A DNA stretch of 64,000 bases, from contig NZ_SSTC01000017.1 of NCBI RefSeq assembly GCF_004801855.1, positions 1-64,000 on the forward strand, written 5' to 3'. The translations under genes were made by a program, and so were the position numbers. This DNA comes from Pseudomonas sp. A-1. Lineage in GTDB: Bacteria; Pseudomonadota; Gammaproteobacteria; Pseudomonadales; Pseudomonadaceae. This document shows positions 55,405-64,000 of the stretch, piece after piece. Numbering within the stretch: position 1 is the stretch's first letter; every line of letters starts with the position of its first letter. The notes beneath the pieces were generated by a model. The model was given only the letters and a program-made list of their open reading frames with translations, did no database searches and was not told the origin of the DNA.

Positions 55405-57114
55405 TTATTCCTCGACGCGGACTTCGCGGAACATGCCGAGGTCCATGTGCATCAGCATGTGGCAGTGGTAGGCCCAGCGGCCGAGGGCGTCGGCGGTGAC
55501 GCGGTAGCTGCGGATCGAGCCGGGCGGCATGTCGATGGTGTGCTTGCGCACCTTGAAGTTGCCCTGCTCGTCCTCCAGGTCGCTCCACAGGCCGTGCAGG
55601 TGGATGGGGTGGTGCATCATGGTGTCGTTGACCAGCACGATGCGGATGCGCTCGCCGTATTTAAGGCGGATCGGCTCGGCGTGGGCGAAGGGCACGCCGT
55701 CGATCGACCAGGAAAAGCGCTCCATGTGGCCGGTCAGGTGCAGCTCGATCGTGCGGCTCGGTGCGCGGCCGTCCGGGTCGGCGAAGCGGCTGCGCAGGTC
55801 GGCGTAGGTCAGCACGCGGCGGCCGTTGTCGCGCAGGCCGATGCCCGGATCGTCGAGCTTGGCGGTGGGCGCCATAGTCTGCATGTCGAGCAGCGGATTG
55901 CCGCCCAGGGAGTTGTCGTCCTCGCTGGCCGGGTGGCCCTGCATGGCGATGGGCGCCGCCGCGTCGCCATGGCCGCCATGGCCGCCATGCTCGCCGTGGC
56001 CCATGTCGGCCATGCTCAGTTCGGGGCGCGGATCGGGCGCCGGCACCGGCGCGCTCAGCCCCTCGCGCACCGCCAGGGTGCCGCGCGCGTAGCCGCTGCG
56101 GTCCATCGACTGGGCGAACAGGGTCCAGGCCTCGCGGCTGGCGTCGGGGGTGACGATCACGTCGTAGGTTTCCGCCACGCCCAGGCGGATCTCGTCCACC
56201 TCCACCGGCGCGATGTTCTGGCCGTCGGCGGCGACCACGGTGAGCTTGAGGCCGGGGATGCGGAAGTCGAAGTAGGTCATCGCCGCGGCGTTGATCAGGC
56301 GCAGGCGGATGCGCTCGCCGGGGCGGAACAGCCCGGTCCAGTTGCCGTCCGGCGCCTGGCCGTTGAGCAGGTAGGTGTAGGTGGCGCCGCTGACGTCGGC
56401 GAGATCCGTGGGGCTCATGTTCATCCGCGCCCAGGCCCAGCGCTCGCTCAGGGTGTCGCTCCAGCCGTGGTCGGCGACATCTGTGATGAAGTCGCCGACG
56501 GTGCGGCGGTGCTGGTTGTAGTAGTCGGACTGTTTCTTCAGTTTGGCCAGCACCCGCGCCGGATCCTCGTCGGTCCAGTCGGAGAGCATCACCACGTAGT
56601 CGCGCTCGTACTGGAACGGCTCGGGCTCGCGCGGGTCGATCACCAGCGGGCCGTAGAGGCCGCGCTGCTCCTGGAAGCCGGAGTGGCTGTGGTACCAGTA
56701 GGTGCCGCTCTGCCTGACCTTGAACTTGTATTCGTACAGGCCGTCCGGGGCGATGCCGGCGAAGCTGAAGCCCGGCACGCCGTCCATGTTGGCCGGCAGC
56801 AGGATGCCGTGCCAGTGGATTGAGGTGTCCTCCCTGAGGCGGTTGCGCACGCGGATGGTCACGGTGTCGCCCTCGCGCCAGCGCAGCAGCGGCGCCGGCA
56901 GGCTGCCGTTGACCGCCACGGCGGTGCGCGCCTTGCCGGTGAGGTCGACCGGCAGCTCGTCGATGGTCAGGTCGAACTGGGTGCCGGCCAGCACGCCCGG
57001 CTGGCCGGGCCGGTCCAGCGCCCACACCGGCTGGCGCCACAGGCCGAGGCCGGCGAGCACGCCGCCGGCAGCCAGGCCCTTGAGGAAGGTTCGTCGTGAA
57101 GTCAGAGATGGCAT
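55405..57114 (-). CDS. copA: Periplasmic multicopper oxidase CopA/PcoA
   Basis: A 569-residue multicopper oxidase with a Tat signal ([13 protein letters not shown]). Copper ligands are all present: [24 protein letters not shown] and the T1/trinuclear HCHMLMHM. A His/Met-rich insert (about 395-435, [16 protein letters not shown]) is the CopA copper-binding region. It oxidises Cu(I) in the periplasm and is central to the cop system. The start at 57114 has AGGAAC upstream. Cotranscribed with copB. A 31-bp palindrome shared with the Met-rich gene lies 112 bp upstream. Confidence 0.93.
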   Translation of the reverse strand: MPSLTSRRTFLKGLAAGGVLAGLGLWRQPVWALDRPGQPGVLAGTQFDLTIDELPVDLTGKARTAVAVNGSLPAPLLRWREGDTVTIRVRNRLREDTSIHWHGILLPANMDGVPGFSFAGIAPDGLYEYKFKVRQSGTYWYHSHSGFQEQRGLYGPLVIDPREPEPFQYERDYVVMLSDWTDEDPARVLAKLKKQSDYYNQHRRTVGDFITDVADHGWSDTLSERWAWARMNMSPTDLADVSGATYTYLLNGQAPDGNWTGLFRPGERIRLRLINAAAMTYFDFRIPGLKLTVVAADGQNIAPVEVDEIRLGVAETYDVIVTPDASREAWTLFAQSMDRSGYARGTLAVREGLSAPVPAPDPRPELSMADMGHGEHGGHGGHGDAAAPIAMQGHPASEDDNSLGGNPLLDMQTMAPTAKLDDPGIGLRDNGRRVLTYADLRSRFADPDGRAPSRTIELHLTGHMERFSWSIDGVPFAHAEPIRLKYGERIRIVLVNDTMMHHPIHLHGLWSDLEDEQGNFKVRKHTIDMPPGSIRSYRVTADALGRWAYHCHMLMHMDLGMFREVRVEE

Positions 57115-57467
57115 GCTGTTCCTGTCCCGTCTTTCCGGGGGCGCGCAGCGGCGCTCCCGGGCTGATCCGCCCGCGGCGGAATTCCCTCGATATGGCCACA
57201 CCATAGCCGGCGCAAGCTGTCGGGAAGCTGAGACGAAGATTACGCTTTTGTCAGCTTGGCGGTCGGGGAGGGTGACGCGCGCCGCCGGCCCCGCCGCCTC
57301 GCGGGCACAGCCATGTGCCATACTGGCTGCAGACGGCGGCTGGAACAGCGCCGCTGTCCGGACATCCTTTCGAGCGCCTCGGCGCCAGGGACTTCGCAGC
57401 TTGACCCCATCCCGTCAGATCCGGGATCTTCGGGGCTCAGGCGGTCGATTTCAAAGGACGGAAGCTC
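57115..57467. other. Intergenic region between copA and the HD-GYP gene
   Basis: About 350 bases between divergent genes. It holds a GC-rich hairpin-prone stretch near copA (57131-57161, arms around GGGGGCGCGC) and the 31-bp copper palindrome at 57226-57256. No coding sequence is convincing. Promoters for both genes are expected here. Confidence 0.6.
57226..57256 (-). promoter_or_regulatory. 31-bp copper palindrome, copy 1 (copA promoter)
   Basis: AGCTGAG-N5-GATTAC-N6-GTCAGCT. The ends AGCTGA and TCAGCT are inverted repeats. The same sequence with identical spacing precedes the Met-rich gene at 59535-59565. The internal GATTAC followed by GTCAG resembles operators of CopR/CusR-type response regulators; that identification is inference. 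Confidence 0.6.
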
Positions 57468-58532
57468 ATGCCGAACATTCCCGAACACCTGCGCCAGGCC
57501 AGCATCGCTTTGCTGGAGAGTAGCGCCGGCAGCTTGAGCCTGCTGCAGGATGCCCTCGAGGCGGCCGGCCTGAAGAACACGCGGGTATTGGCCGATCCCG
57601 CGAACGGTCTGGCCTGGCTGCTGGAAAACACCTGGGATCTGCTGCTGCTCGATCTCGACATGTCCCGCCCGGGCGGTTTCGAGATACTGCGGCTGCTGCG
57701 CAAGTACCTGCCGGAAAACCAGCCGATACTCGCGGTTTCCTGCCGCAACGACGTGGAGAGCCGCCACCGCGCCCTCGACCTGGGCGTCAGCGACTACCTG
57801 TGCAAGCCGGTCGATCACCGCGAGATGCTCCTGCGCCTGCGCAACCACCTCAGCCTCTGGTTCACCCGCCTCGAGCTGGACCAGGAGCGGCGCTGGCTCG
57901 AGCAGCGCGTCGAGGAGCACGGCCGCGAGCTCGAGAAGACCACGGAAACCATCGTCCGCTGTCTGGTGCGCGTCACCGAATACCGCGACAACCAGAATGG
58001 CCACCACATGATGCGCATCGGCGAGAGCGTCGCCCTGCTGGCGCGTGCCTGCGGCTGCCGGGAGGAGTGGGTCGGCCAGCTGCGGGTGGCCGCGACCATG
58101 CACGATGTCGGCATGGTCGGCATTCCCGACTACATCCTGCTCAAGCCCGGCCCGCTCGACGAGGCGGAGACGCAGGTGATGCGCCGGCATGCGCAGCTGG
58201 GCCACCAGTTCCTCAGCGACTCCGCGGCCAATCCGCTGCTGCAGCTCGCCGCGGAGGTCGCGCTGCACCATCACGAGCGCTGGGATGGCAGCGGTTACCC
58301 CGCGGGGCTCAAGGGCGAGGCCATCCCCCTGTCCGCGCGCATCGTCGCGCTCTGCGACGTGTACGACGTGCTGCGCACCCCGCGGCCGTTCAGGCCGGCG
58401 TGGACCGTGAAGGAGGCGCAGCTCTACATCCGCGAGCAGTCGGGGCGGCAGTTCGACCCCGAGCTGGTCCGCCTGATGGACCGGCACATGTTCGAGCAGT
58501 TCGAGAGCCTGCGCCTGGTCTGGAGCGATTGA
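57468..58532 (+). CDS. Response regulator with HD-GYP domain
   Basis: A 354-residue protein: receiver domain (about 10-130, phospho-Asp in [13 protein letters not shown], Lys in YLCKPVD), a coiled-coil linker, and an HD-GYP domain (about 160-340) with [14 protein letters not shown] and [21 protein letters not shown] proteins hydrolyse cyclic di-GMP. The metal-binding HD and the GYP loop are intact, but the Lys of the usual HDxGK is Met, which may lower activity. GGAAG precedes the ATG. It is divergent from copA. Confidence 0.88.
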   Translation: MPNIPEHLRQASIALLESSAGSLSLLQDALEAAGLKNTRVLADPANGLAWLLENTWDLLLLDLDMSRPGGFEILRLLRKYLPENQPILAVSCRNDVESRHRALDLGVSDYLCKPVDHREMLLRLRNHLSLWFTRLELDQERRWLEQRVEEHGRELEKTTETIVRCLVRVTEYRDNQNGHHMMRIGESVALLARACGCREEWVGQLRVAATMHDVGMVGIPDYILLKPGPLDEAETQVMRRHAQLGHQFLSDSAANPLLQLAAEVALHHHERWDGSGYPAGLKGEAIPLSARIVALCDVYDVLRTPRPFRPAWTVKEAQLYIREQSGRQFDPELVRLMDRHMFEQFESLRLVWSD

Positions 58533-58648
58533 ACGCCGGTTTCAGGTAGGCGACGAAGTTGGGGTCGCGGCACTGGGTCTTGCCCGGTGCGTCGGAGATC
58601 TTCGCCACCGGCTGGCCGTTGCAGGCGGGCCTCTCCCGGTTCGGCCGT

Positions 58649-59095
58649 TCACCTGGCCGGGTAGTCGGCCACCACCTCCTCGGTGCCCGCCTTGGTCAGG
58701 CCGATCACCTGGTAGGGGTCCCTGCGCGGGCCGTACTCCATGCCCGGCGAGCCGTGCGGCATGCCCGGCACGGCGAGGCCGAGCAGGTCGGGGCGCTGGC
58801 GCAGTTCGAGGATCTGCGCCGCCGGCACGTGGCCCTCGACGAACTTGCCGTCGATCACCCCCGTATGGCACGAGGCCAGCCGCGGCGCCACGCCGAGGCG
58901 CTGCTTGACCGCCTGCATGTCCGGCTCGACATGGTCGCGCACGGTGAAGCCGTTGCTCTCCAGGTGCTTGATCCAGTCCTTGCAGCAGCCGCAGTTGGCA
59001 TCGCGATGGACGTCGATGGTCAGGGCGTCGGCGGCCTGGGCGGCGCCGCTGAGCAGCAGGGTAGCGAGGGCGGCGATGCGCAGTCGGGTGTTCAT
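58649..59095 (-). CDS. DUF411 periplasmic metal-binding protein
   Basis: A 148-residue secreted protein: signal peptide (1-21, SGAAQA) and a DUF411 domain with the metal-binding [17 protein letters not shown] and later ASCHTG, plus [12 protein letters not shown] near the C-terminus. DUF411 proteins are common in copper and silver resistance loci and probably bind Cu. AGGAG precedes the ATG. It lies 23 bases after the CopZ gene on the same strand and is probably in the same CueR-controlled transcript. Confidence 0.88.
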   Translation of the reverse strand: MNTRLRIAALATLLLSGAAQAADALTIDVHRDANCGCCKDWIKHLESNGFTVRDHVEPDMQAVKQRLGVAPRLASCHTGVIDGKFVEGHVPAAQILELRQRPDLLGLAVPGMPHGSPGMEYGPRRDPYQVIGLTKAGTEEVVADYPAR

Positions 59096-59118
59096 CGGGG
59101 ACTCCTGTGGAAGGGGAT

Positions 59119-59379
59119 TCAGCGGCAGCCGCAACCGCAGCAGCCGGGCTTCGCAACGTCCGCGGCGGGGGCCGGGGTTGCCAGTTGCGCCGGGTAGCCG
59201 GCGTCGTCCAGGGCGGCGAGCAGCGCGGCGCTGTCTGCTTCGCCTTGCACGCGCACGCGGCCGGCCTGCAGGTCGACCTCGACCGCGACGACGCCGGCCA
59301 GTGGCTGCAGGGCGGCGGTGACGTGCCGGGCACAAGCGCTGCAGGTCATGCCCTGGACGTTCAGTTCGATGCTGCTCAT
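59119..59379 (-). CDS. copZ: CopZ-like heavy-metal-associated copper chaperone
   Basis: An 86-residue HMA-domain protein: GMTCSACARHV (Cys-x2-Cys copper site) in a beta-alpha-beta-beta-alpha-beta fold, with an added Cys-rich tail PGCCGCGCR that could hold extra copper or confer silver binding. It carries Cu(I) in the cytoplasm. GAGGAG precedes the ATG. The promoter upstream is of CueR type (59424-59454). The partner Cu-ATPase is not in the window. Confidence 0.88.
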   Translation of the reverse strand: MSSIELNVQGMTCSACARHVTAALQPLAGVVAVEVDLQAGRVRVQGEADSAALLAALDDAGYPAQLATPAPAADVAKPGCCGCGCR

Positions 59380-59423
59380 GGTGGACTCCTCTGCGCTGGC
59401 CGGTCCAGTCCGGCTTTGTTGCA

Positions 59424-59454
59424 ATCTTCGACCTTGCCCTCGTGGCAAGGTCAA
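59424..59454 (-). promoter_or_regulatory. CueR/MerR-type promoter of copZ
   Basis: A perfect palindrome ACCTTGCC-N5-GGCAAGGT (59431-59451) sits between a TTGACC -35 (59449-59454) and a GAAGAT -10 (59424-59429), both on the minus strand, with a 19-bp spacer. The long spacer and the dyad are the signature of promoters untwisted by MerR-family activators; the ACCTTGCC half-site fits CueR. No cueR gene is present in the window. Confidence 0.8.
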
Positions 59455-59534
59455 GGGTTCTCTGCCGCTGCGCGAGGGGTTATGCCAGACGGGTGAAGCT
59501 CGTCCCGCCATGCTGGATGCGGCTTGCTTACCGC

Positions 59535-59565
59535 GAGCTGAGCGGCGGATTACATTTCCGTCAGC
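59535..59565 (+). promoter_or_regulatory. 31-bp copper palindrome, copy 2 (Met-rich gene promoter)
   Basis: AGCTGAG-N5-GATTAC-N6-GTCAGCT, the same blocks and spacing as at 57226-57256. It ends 66 bp before the ATG of the Met-rich secreted protein. The flanking bases differ, so the conserved blocks are probably under selection. Confidence 0.6.
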
Positions 59566-59631
59566 TACCCGCAGCGTCCGGCACCCGGGACTAGAGTGAA
59601 ATTCCCAACCCGCCTTCGAGAGGGCTTGCAG

Positions 59632-60021
59632 ATGAGCCGGACGATTCTTTGTGGCGCAATCCTGCTGTTGGCTGCAGCGGGTAGCGCCTGGGCAGAAGAG
59701 CAGGCGGCGACGCCCGAGCAGCAGTGGCAGCAGCACATCACTGAGATGCGCCAGCTGCATCAGAGCTGGATGGCCGGCAAGACGCCCGAGGAGCGCCAGA
59801 AGCTGATGGAGCAGCACTGGCAGGCCATGGGCCGCGGCATGCAGAGCATGGGCGGTTGCATGGGCGACGGGCATGGAATGGGCATGGGGGGAATGGGCAT
59901 GGGCGGCGGCTGGGCGAGCATGGATACGGTCGAGCAGGTGGATCTGCGCATCCAGCACATGGAGCAGATGCTCGAGCAGTGGCGTGCGCACCGCGAGATG
60001 CTGGCCAAACCCAAGCCCTGA
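59632..60021 (+). CDS. Met/Gly-rich secreted protein of the copper region
   Basis: A 129-residue protein with a signal peptide (1-21, GSAWA) and a mature part of amphipathic helices (residues 30-65 and 95-125) separated by a Met/Gly run (MGRGMQSMGGCMGDGHGMGM, about 67-90). Met-rich clusters bind Cu(I) in periplasmic proteins of the CopA/PcoE/CusF kind, so copper buffering is the likely role. GAGAGGG precedes the ATG. The copper palindrome upstream supports co-regulation with copA. I do not recognise a named family. Confidence 0.82.
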   Translation: MSRTILCGAILLLAAAGSAWAEEQAATPEQQWQQHITEMRQLHQSWMAGKTPEERQKLMEQHWQAMGRGMQSMGGCMGDGHGMGMGGMGMGGGWASMDTVEQVDLRIQHMEQMLEQWRAHREMLAKPKP

Positions 60022-60056
60022 GCAGCCGCCTCGCCCGGGGCGGCGTGCGGGGTGGC

Positions 60057-61244
60057 TCAGGCCAGCTCGCTGCGCCGCGCCTCCCAGCCCTCCAGCCAGG
60101 CCGGCAGGTGTTCGGCGGGCATCGCCTTGGCGATGAACCAGCCCTGGGCGACGTCGCAGCCGGCGCCGCGCAGGTGATCCCAGTCGGTGCGGTCCTCGAT
60201 GCCTTCGGCCACGGTGCGCATGCCCAGCCGGCGGGCCATCTCCAGGCTGGCGCCGAGAATGCCGTCCAGCGACTTGTCGCGCCAGGCGCCGTGCACGAAG
60301 CTGCGGTCGATCTTCAGCTCGTTGAAGGGGATGTCGCGCAGCTGCACCAGCGAGGAGTGGCCGGTGCCGAAGTCGTCGATCGACAGGCCGATGCGCTTGA
60401 GGCGCAGGCGGGTGAGGATGTCGAGGGCGGCCTGGCGGTTCTTCATCAGGTGGCTCTCGGTGACTTCCAGCACCAGGCTGGTCAGTGGCGCGCCGGCGGC
60501 CAGTGCTTCCTGCTCGACCAGGTCGGGGAAGTCCAGCCCCACCAGATTGTCCATCGACACGTTGACCGCCACCTGCAGCTCGATGCCCCGGGCGCGCCAC
60601 TGCCGCGCATCGGCCAGGGCGTTGCGCAGCACGTCGAGCATCAGCGCGTCGATCAGGCCGTGCTCCTCGGCGAGGGTGACGAAGCGGTCTGGGTAGACCA
60701 GGCCGTCCTCGGGGTGCTGCCAGCGCACCAGGGTCTCGACCCCGCTGACCTGCCCGCTGGCGAAGTCGACCTTGGGCTGGTAGTGGTTGACCAGCTGGCC
60801 GGCGCGGATGCCGTTGGCCAGCTCCTCGGCGCCGTAGCTGCGTGCCTCGCCGGTCCGTGGGGCATCGCCGCCGGGCAACGCCTGCAGGAGGCGCTGCAGC
60901 TGCTCGCTGGAGACCGGCTTGTACAGCGCGCCCGCGACCCGCAGGCGGTGACCGCGGGCCAGGCGCTCGGCGCTCTGCAGGATGCGCTCGTCCTCGCCGC
61001 TGACCAGCACCAGGGCGCCGGGGTAGCCCAGGCGCACCAGGTGGCGGATGAACTCGATGCCGTCCATCCCCGGCATCTGCAGATCGCAGAGAATCAGATC
61101 GGTGCCGTCGGGCTGCCGCTCCAGGTGCTCGACCGCGGCCTGGGCCCGCTCGCAGGCGAGTACCTGCTGGTAGCCGAGGGTCTTCAACTGGCGGACCAGC
61201 AGCTTGCGGATGAACGGGTCGTCGTCGACCACCAGGATTCTCAT
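60057..61244 (-). CDS. Response regulator with EAL phosphodiesterase domain (RocR-like)
   Basis: A 395-residue protein: receiver (1-125, VDDDPF, phospho-Asp in LILCDLQMPGMDG) and an EAL domain (about 140-385). Catalytic residues are present: the first motif is ETL, then NVS, EVTES, DDFGTGHSS, ELKIDRSF and EGIE. It should degrade cyclic di-GMP under control of phosphorylation. The architecture and length equal RocR of P. aeruginosa; orthology is not shown. AGG precedes the ATG. It lies 16 bases after the hybrid kinase gene, which is probably its partner. Confidence 0.9.
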   Translation of the reverse strand: MRILVVDDDPFIRKLLVRQLKTLGYQQVLACERAQAAVEHLERQPDGTDLILCDLQMPGMDGIEFIRHLVRLGYPGALVLVSGEDERILQSAERLARGHRLRVAGALYKPVSSEQLQRLLQALPGGDAPRTGEARSYGAEELANGIRAGQLVNHYQPKVDFASGQVSGVETLVRWQHPEDGLVYPDRFVTLAEEHGLIDALMLDVLRNALADARQWRARGIELQVAVNVSMDNLVGLDFPDLVEQEALAAGAPLTSLVLEVTESHLMKNRQAALDILTRLRLKRIGLSIDDFGTGHSSLVQLRDIPFNELKIDRSFVHGAWRDKSLDGILGASLEMARRLGMRTVAEGIEDRTDWDHLRGAGCDVAQGWFIAKAMPAEHLPAWLEGWEARRSELA

Positions 61245-61260
61245 CGGAATTGCCTCCTGC

Positions 61261-64000
61261 TCAGACTGGGTTGCCTTCTTTCAGCAACCGGTCGATCCAT
61301 GCTGCCGTGGCGTGATGAAGGGGATGGAACTCGGCCATGCCGTGGGCCAGCGCGGCACTGTCGCTGTCCTTGATGGCCTGTTCGAGTGCCGTGCACAGCT
61401 GGCCCAGGCGCACCGCGCCGACCGCGCGGGACGACGACTTGAGGCGGTGGGCGATGGCGTCGATGCTGTCGCAGTCGTTGCGGGCGAAGGCCTGCAGCAA
61501 TTGCGGCGCCAGGCTGCGCAGCGACTCGGCGTAGTCGCCGAGAATCTCGCGGATCATCTCGCGGTCCGTGCCGACCAGTGCCGCGAGGACTGTCGCGTCG
61601 ACCAGCGGCTGGTCGTCCGGCCCCGGCCCGGCGTCAGCCGGCGCCGGGCGGGCCTGCTGGGGCAGCCAGCGCGCCAGGGCGGTCTGCAGGGTGGCCAGGC
61701 GGATCGGCTTGGTCAGGTACTCGTCCATGCCGGCCTCCACCGCCCGTGCGGCTTCGCCGCGCATGGCGTTGGCGGTCAGCGCGAGGATCGGAATGCGGCG
61801 CTGGCCGGCTTCCTCGGCGCGGATCCGCCTGGCCAACTGGTAGCCGTCCATTTCCGGCATGTGCAGGTCGCTGAGGATCAGGTCGAAGCCGCCCTGGCGC
61901 CACAGGCTCAGGGCCTCGCTGCCCTGGCTGGCCAGCGTGAAGTCGTAGCCGAGCAGGGCGAGCTGCTGGCGGATGACCTTGCGGTTCACCGCGTCGTCCT
62001 CGACCACCAGCAGGCGCCGGCTGGCGGGGGCCCCGGCGACCGGTGCGGCCGGTGCCGCTGGCTCGGCGGCCGGCTGCGGCGCGCTGGCCAGGGTCAGCGG
62101 CAGGCTGACGGTGAAGCGGGTGCCGTGCCCGGGGGTGCTGGCGACGGCGATCTCGCCGCCCAGCAGCTCGACCAGGCGCCGGCAGATGGCCAGGCCCAGG
62201 CCACTGCCGCCGAAGCGGCGGGTGGTCGAGGACTCCGCCTGGCTGAAGGGCTGGAACAGCTGGCCGAGATGCTCGGCGGCGATGCCGATGCCGTTGTCCG
62301 TCACATCGATGAGCAGGCGCTGCGGGTCGTCCGCGGCCGGACGCACGCCCACCACGACCCGGCCGGGTTGCTCGTCGCGGCCTCCGGAGAACTTGATGGC
62401 GTTGCCGATCAGGTTGAAGAGGATCTGCCGCAGGCGCATGGCGTCGGAGCGGATCCAGGGCGGCACCCCGGCGGCGATCTCCGCGTCGAGACGCACCCCG
62501 TGCGTGACGGCCAGCGGGCGCAGGGTATCGCACAGGTTATCGAGCAGCTCGACCAGGTTCAGCGGCGCATGCTCGATCTCCAGCCGTCCGGCCTCGATCC
62601 TGGAGAAGTCGAGGATGTCGTCGATCACCCCCAGCAGGGTGCCCGATGATTCGCGGATGGTGCGGACCAGGTCGGCCTGGTGGGGCGGCAGCTGGTCCTG
62701 GGTGAGCACGTCGATCAGGCCGACCACGCCGTTCATCGGCGTGCGGATCTCGTGGCTCATGGTGGCGAGGAAGGCCGACTTGGCGCGGCTGGCCTGTTCG
62801 GCCTCCTCGCGGGCCTGGGTCAGGCTGGCGATCAGCGCCTTGAGCTCGCGGATGTCGCGCAGGGTGCCGATGAAGAAGCGCTGCCCGTGCACGCGGTACT
62901 CGGAGACGCTGAGTTCGAGGGCGATCGGCTGGCCGTCCTTGTGCCGGCCGCTGACCTCGCGGCTGGAGCCGACGATGTGCCTCTCGCCGGTCTGCAGATA
63001 GCGCGCGATGTAGTCGTCGTGGTGCTCGCGCAACGGCGAGGCCATCAGGCAGGAGATGTTGCGACCGACCAGCTCCTCGGGACGGTAGCCGAGCAGCGGT
63101 TCGATGGCCGGATTGACGCTCTGCACGATGCCGCGGCTGTCGATGGTGATCACGCACTCGAGCAGGTGGTCGAGGACCGCCTGGATCTCCGCCTCCTTGG
63201 CGTGCAGGTCGGTCAGGGCCTGGCCGCGCTCCTCGATGCGCTGCTGCAACTGGCTGTTCAGCTCGGCGAGCTGGGCGGTGCGCTCGGCGACCACGCGCGA
63301 GACCAGCGCATGCCGTCCGGCACTGCCCAGGGTCGCGAAGGTGGCGAGAAAGGCGGTGAGCACGGCGAAACCGAGGAACAGGCGCTCCTCCGCCGTCGAA
63401 CCGGGCCGCCACAGCGGGAGCCGCGGGTACATTTCCAGGCGCCAGACGCGTCCGCTGGCGTGGACGTCGCGATGCCAGTCGGGCTCGGCCCCGGCCGGCA
63501 GCGAGTCGCTCAGGATGCGCCGGGGCATGCCGGCGGTGACGTCCGAGATGCGCAGGGCGAACTGGCGCTCCTCCGCCTTGCGCCGCAGCGGGGCGAACAG
63601 CTGCTGGATGTCCAGGGCGCCGACCACGTAGCCGACCGGCGCCTGCTGCGCAGCGGCGTCGAGCCTGTGCACCGGCACGAAGAGCAGCGATGCCTGGCGT
63701 GCGCTGCGGACCAGCCGGATGCGGTCGGAGGCGATGGACTTGCCGTGGTCGAGGGCCTGCCTCATCGCCGTGTGGCGCATCGGCTCCGAGCCGTGGTCGA
63801 GGCCCAGCACCGTGCGCCCCAGCGCCAGCGGCTCGCTGTACAGGACGGGAAAGTATTCGGCGCGCTCGGCGGCCGGCTGCAGCCGGCCGCGGCTGTCCAG
63901 CTCGACGATGCGATAGCCGGGGAAGCCGCTGGCCGCGACGGCGGCCTCGAAGCCGGCCCGCTGCCGGGCGTCGACCCGCGGCGCCCAGTCCACCCAGAGG
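61261..64000 (-). CDS. Hybrid sensor kinase CHASE-PAS-HisKA-HATPase-REC-Hpt (N-terminus outside)
   Basis: At least 910 residues; the gene continues past the window end, so the start is missing. Order: a periplasmic CHASE domain (ERAEYFPVLYSEPL), a membrane helix (LGFAVLTAFLATFATLG), a coiled coil, a PAS domain with a PAC segment (SVNPAIEPLLGYRPEELVGRN), HisKA (FLATMSHEIRTPMNGV), HATPase (NLIGNAIKFS, DNGIGI, GSGLGLAI), receiver (LILSDLHMPEMDG) and Hpt (HRLKSSSRAVGA). CHASE domains sense small extracellular ligands. The C-terminal Hpt can pass phosphate to a separate receiver, most likely the EAL protein downstream. Confidence 0.9.
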   Translation of the reverse strand, partial: LWVDWAPRVDARQRAGFEAAVAASGFPGYRIVELDSRGRLQPAAERAEYFPVLYSEPLALGRTVLGLDHGSEPMRHTAMRQALDHGKSIASDRIRLVRSARQASLLFVPVHRLDAAAQQAPVGYVVGALDIQQLFAPLRRKAEERQFALRISDVTAGMPRRILSDSLPAGAEPDWHRDVHASGRVWRLEMYPRLPLWRPGSTAEERLFLGFAVLTAFLATFATLGSAGRHALVSRVVAERTAQLAELNSQLQQRIEERGQALTDLHAKEAEIQAVLDHLLECVITIDSRGIVQSVNPAIEPLLGYRPEELVGRNISCLMASPLREHHDDYIARYLQTGERHIVGSSREVSGRHKDGQPIALELSVSEYRVHGQRFFIGTLRDIRELKALIASLTQAREEAEQASRAKSAFLATMSHEIRTPMNGVVGLIDVLTQDQLPPHQADLVRTIRESSGTLLGVIDDILDFSRIEAGRLEIEHAPLNLVELLDNLCDTLRPLAVTHGVRLDAEIAAGVPPWIRSDAMRLRQILFNLIGNAIKFSGGRDEQPGRVVVGVRPAADDPQRLLIDVTDNGIGIAAEHLGQLFQPFSQAESSTTRRFGGSGLGLAICRRLVELLGGEIAVASTPGHGTRFTVSLPLTLASAPQPAAEPAAPAAPVAGAPASRRLLVVEDDAVNRKVIRQQLALLGYDFTLASQGSEALSLWRQGGFDLILSDLHMPEMDGYQLARRIRAEEAGQRRIPILALTANAMRGEAARAVEAGMDEYLTKPIRLATLQTALARWLPQQARPAPADAGPGPDDQPLVDATVLAALVGTDREMIREILGDYAESLRSLAPQLLQAFARNDCDSIDAIAHRLKSSSRAVGAVRLGQLCTALEQAIKDSDSAALAHGMAEFHPLHHATAAWIDRLLKEGNPV

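Noticed and set aside
58533..58648. Minus-strand fragment with [17 protein letters not shown] and [11 protein letters not shown]
   Set aside because: It looks like the end of some protein, but it has no convincing start and I cannot name a family. It may be a remnant of another copper-region gene.

Overview
The window is a chromosomal segment of a high-GC gammaproteobacterium of the Pseudomonas group. The evidence is the gene order thrS-infC-rpmI-rplT-pheS-pheT-ihfA-merR, a cluster matching the ccoN4/mpaR-type locus of P. aeruginosa (orphan ccoN, MocR regulator, ccoG-like protein, sulfite/nitrite reductase, DUF934), the PA2778/PA2779-type pair, and intergenic palindromes of Pseudomonas type. 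No phage, transposase or CRISPR array was seen.

Layout. 1-70: the last bases of a 5S rRNA gene and the terminator of its operon. 0.1-6.5 kb: DUF808 membrane protein, macro-domain protein, Atm1-like ABC exporter, a secreted protein with a C39-like lipoprotein peptidase, and an FAD amine oxidase. 6.7-17.1 kb: two tandem tRNA-Val genes, an alpha/beta hydrolase, the translation operon ending in ihfA and a MerR gene, an AAA-ATPase/nuclease gene, and tRNA-Pro(GGG). 17-22.3 kb (minus strand): EamA transporter, aromatic amino acid permease, HpaB-type hydroxylase and a LuxR regulator. 22.5-27.6 kb: a 1713-residue exonuclease-RecQ-UvrD fusion. 27.8-38.4 kb: two copies of an orphan ccoN plus microprotein module, a LysR gene, a MocR regulator, ccoG and a reductase operon. 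38.4-39.9 kb: a decayed yddG-like gene and a MdcR-like LysR gene. 40.1-45 kb: a 1625-residue DUF4011 helicase-nuclease. 45-51.3 kb: a repeat cluster, sbcDC, traX and queD. 51.5-54.3 kb: an NtrBC-type two-component pair. 54.4-60 kb: a copper resistance region (copB, copA, DUF411 protein, CopZ-like chaperone, Met-rich secreted protein) with an HD-GYP response regulator inside it. 60-64 kb: an EAL response regulator beside a CHASE/PAS hybrid kinase that runs off the window.

How the parts work together. The ccoN2, ccoG and reductase promoters share a 43-bp element with fixed internal spacing and the same orientation relative to each gene, next to a MocR regulator, so they look like one regulon. 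The other ccoN copy lacks the element and faces its own LysR gene. In the copper region, copA and the Met-rich gene share a 31-bp palindrome and the CopZ gene has a CueR-type promoter, but no copper regulator lies in the window. Two very large single-gene helicase/nuclease proteins are candidate nucleic-acid defence or repair enzymes. The PA2779/PA2778-type pair may be a substrate and processing-peptidase system.
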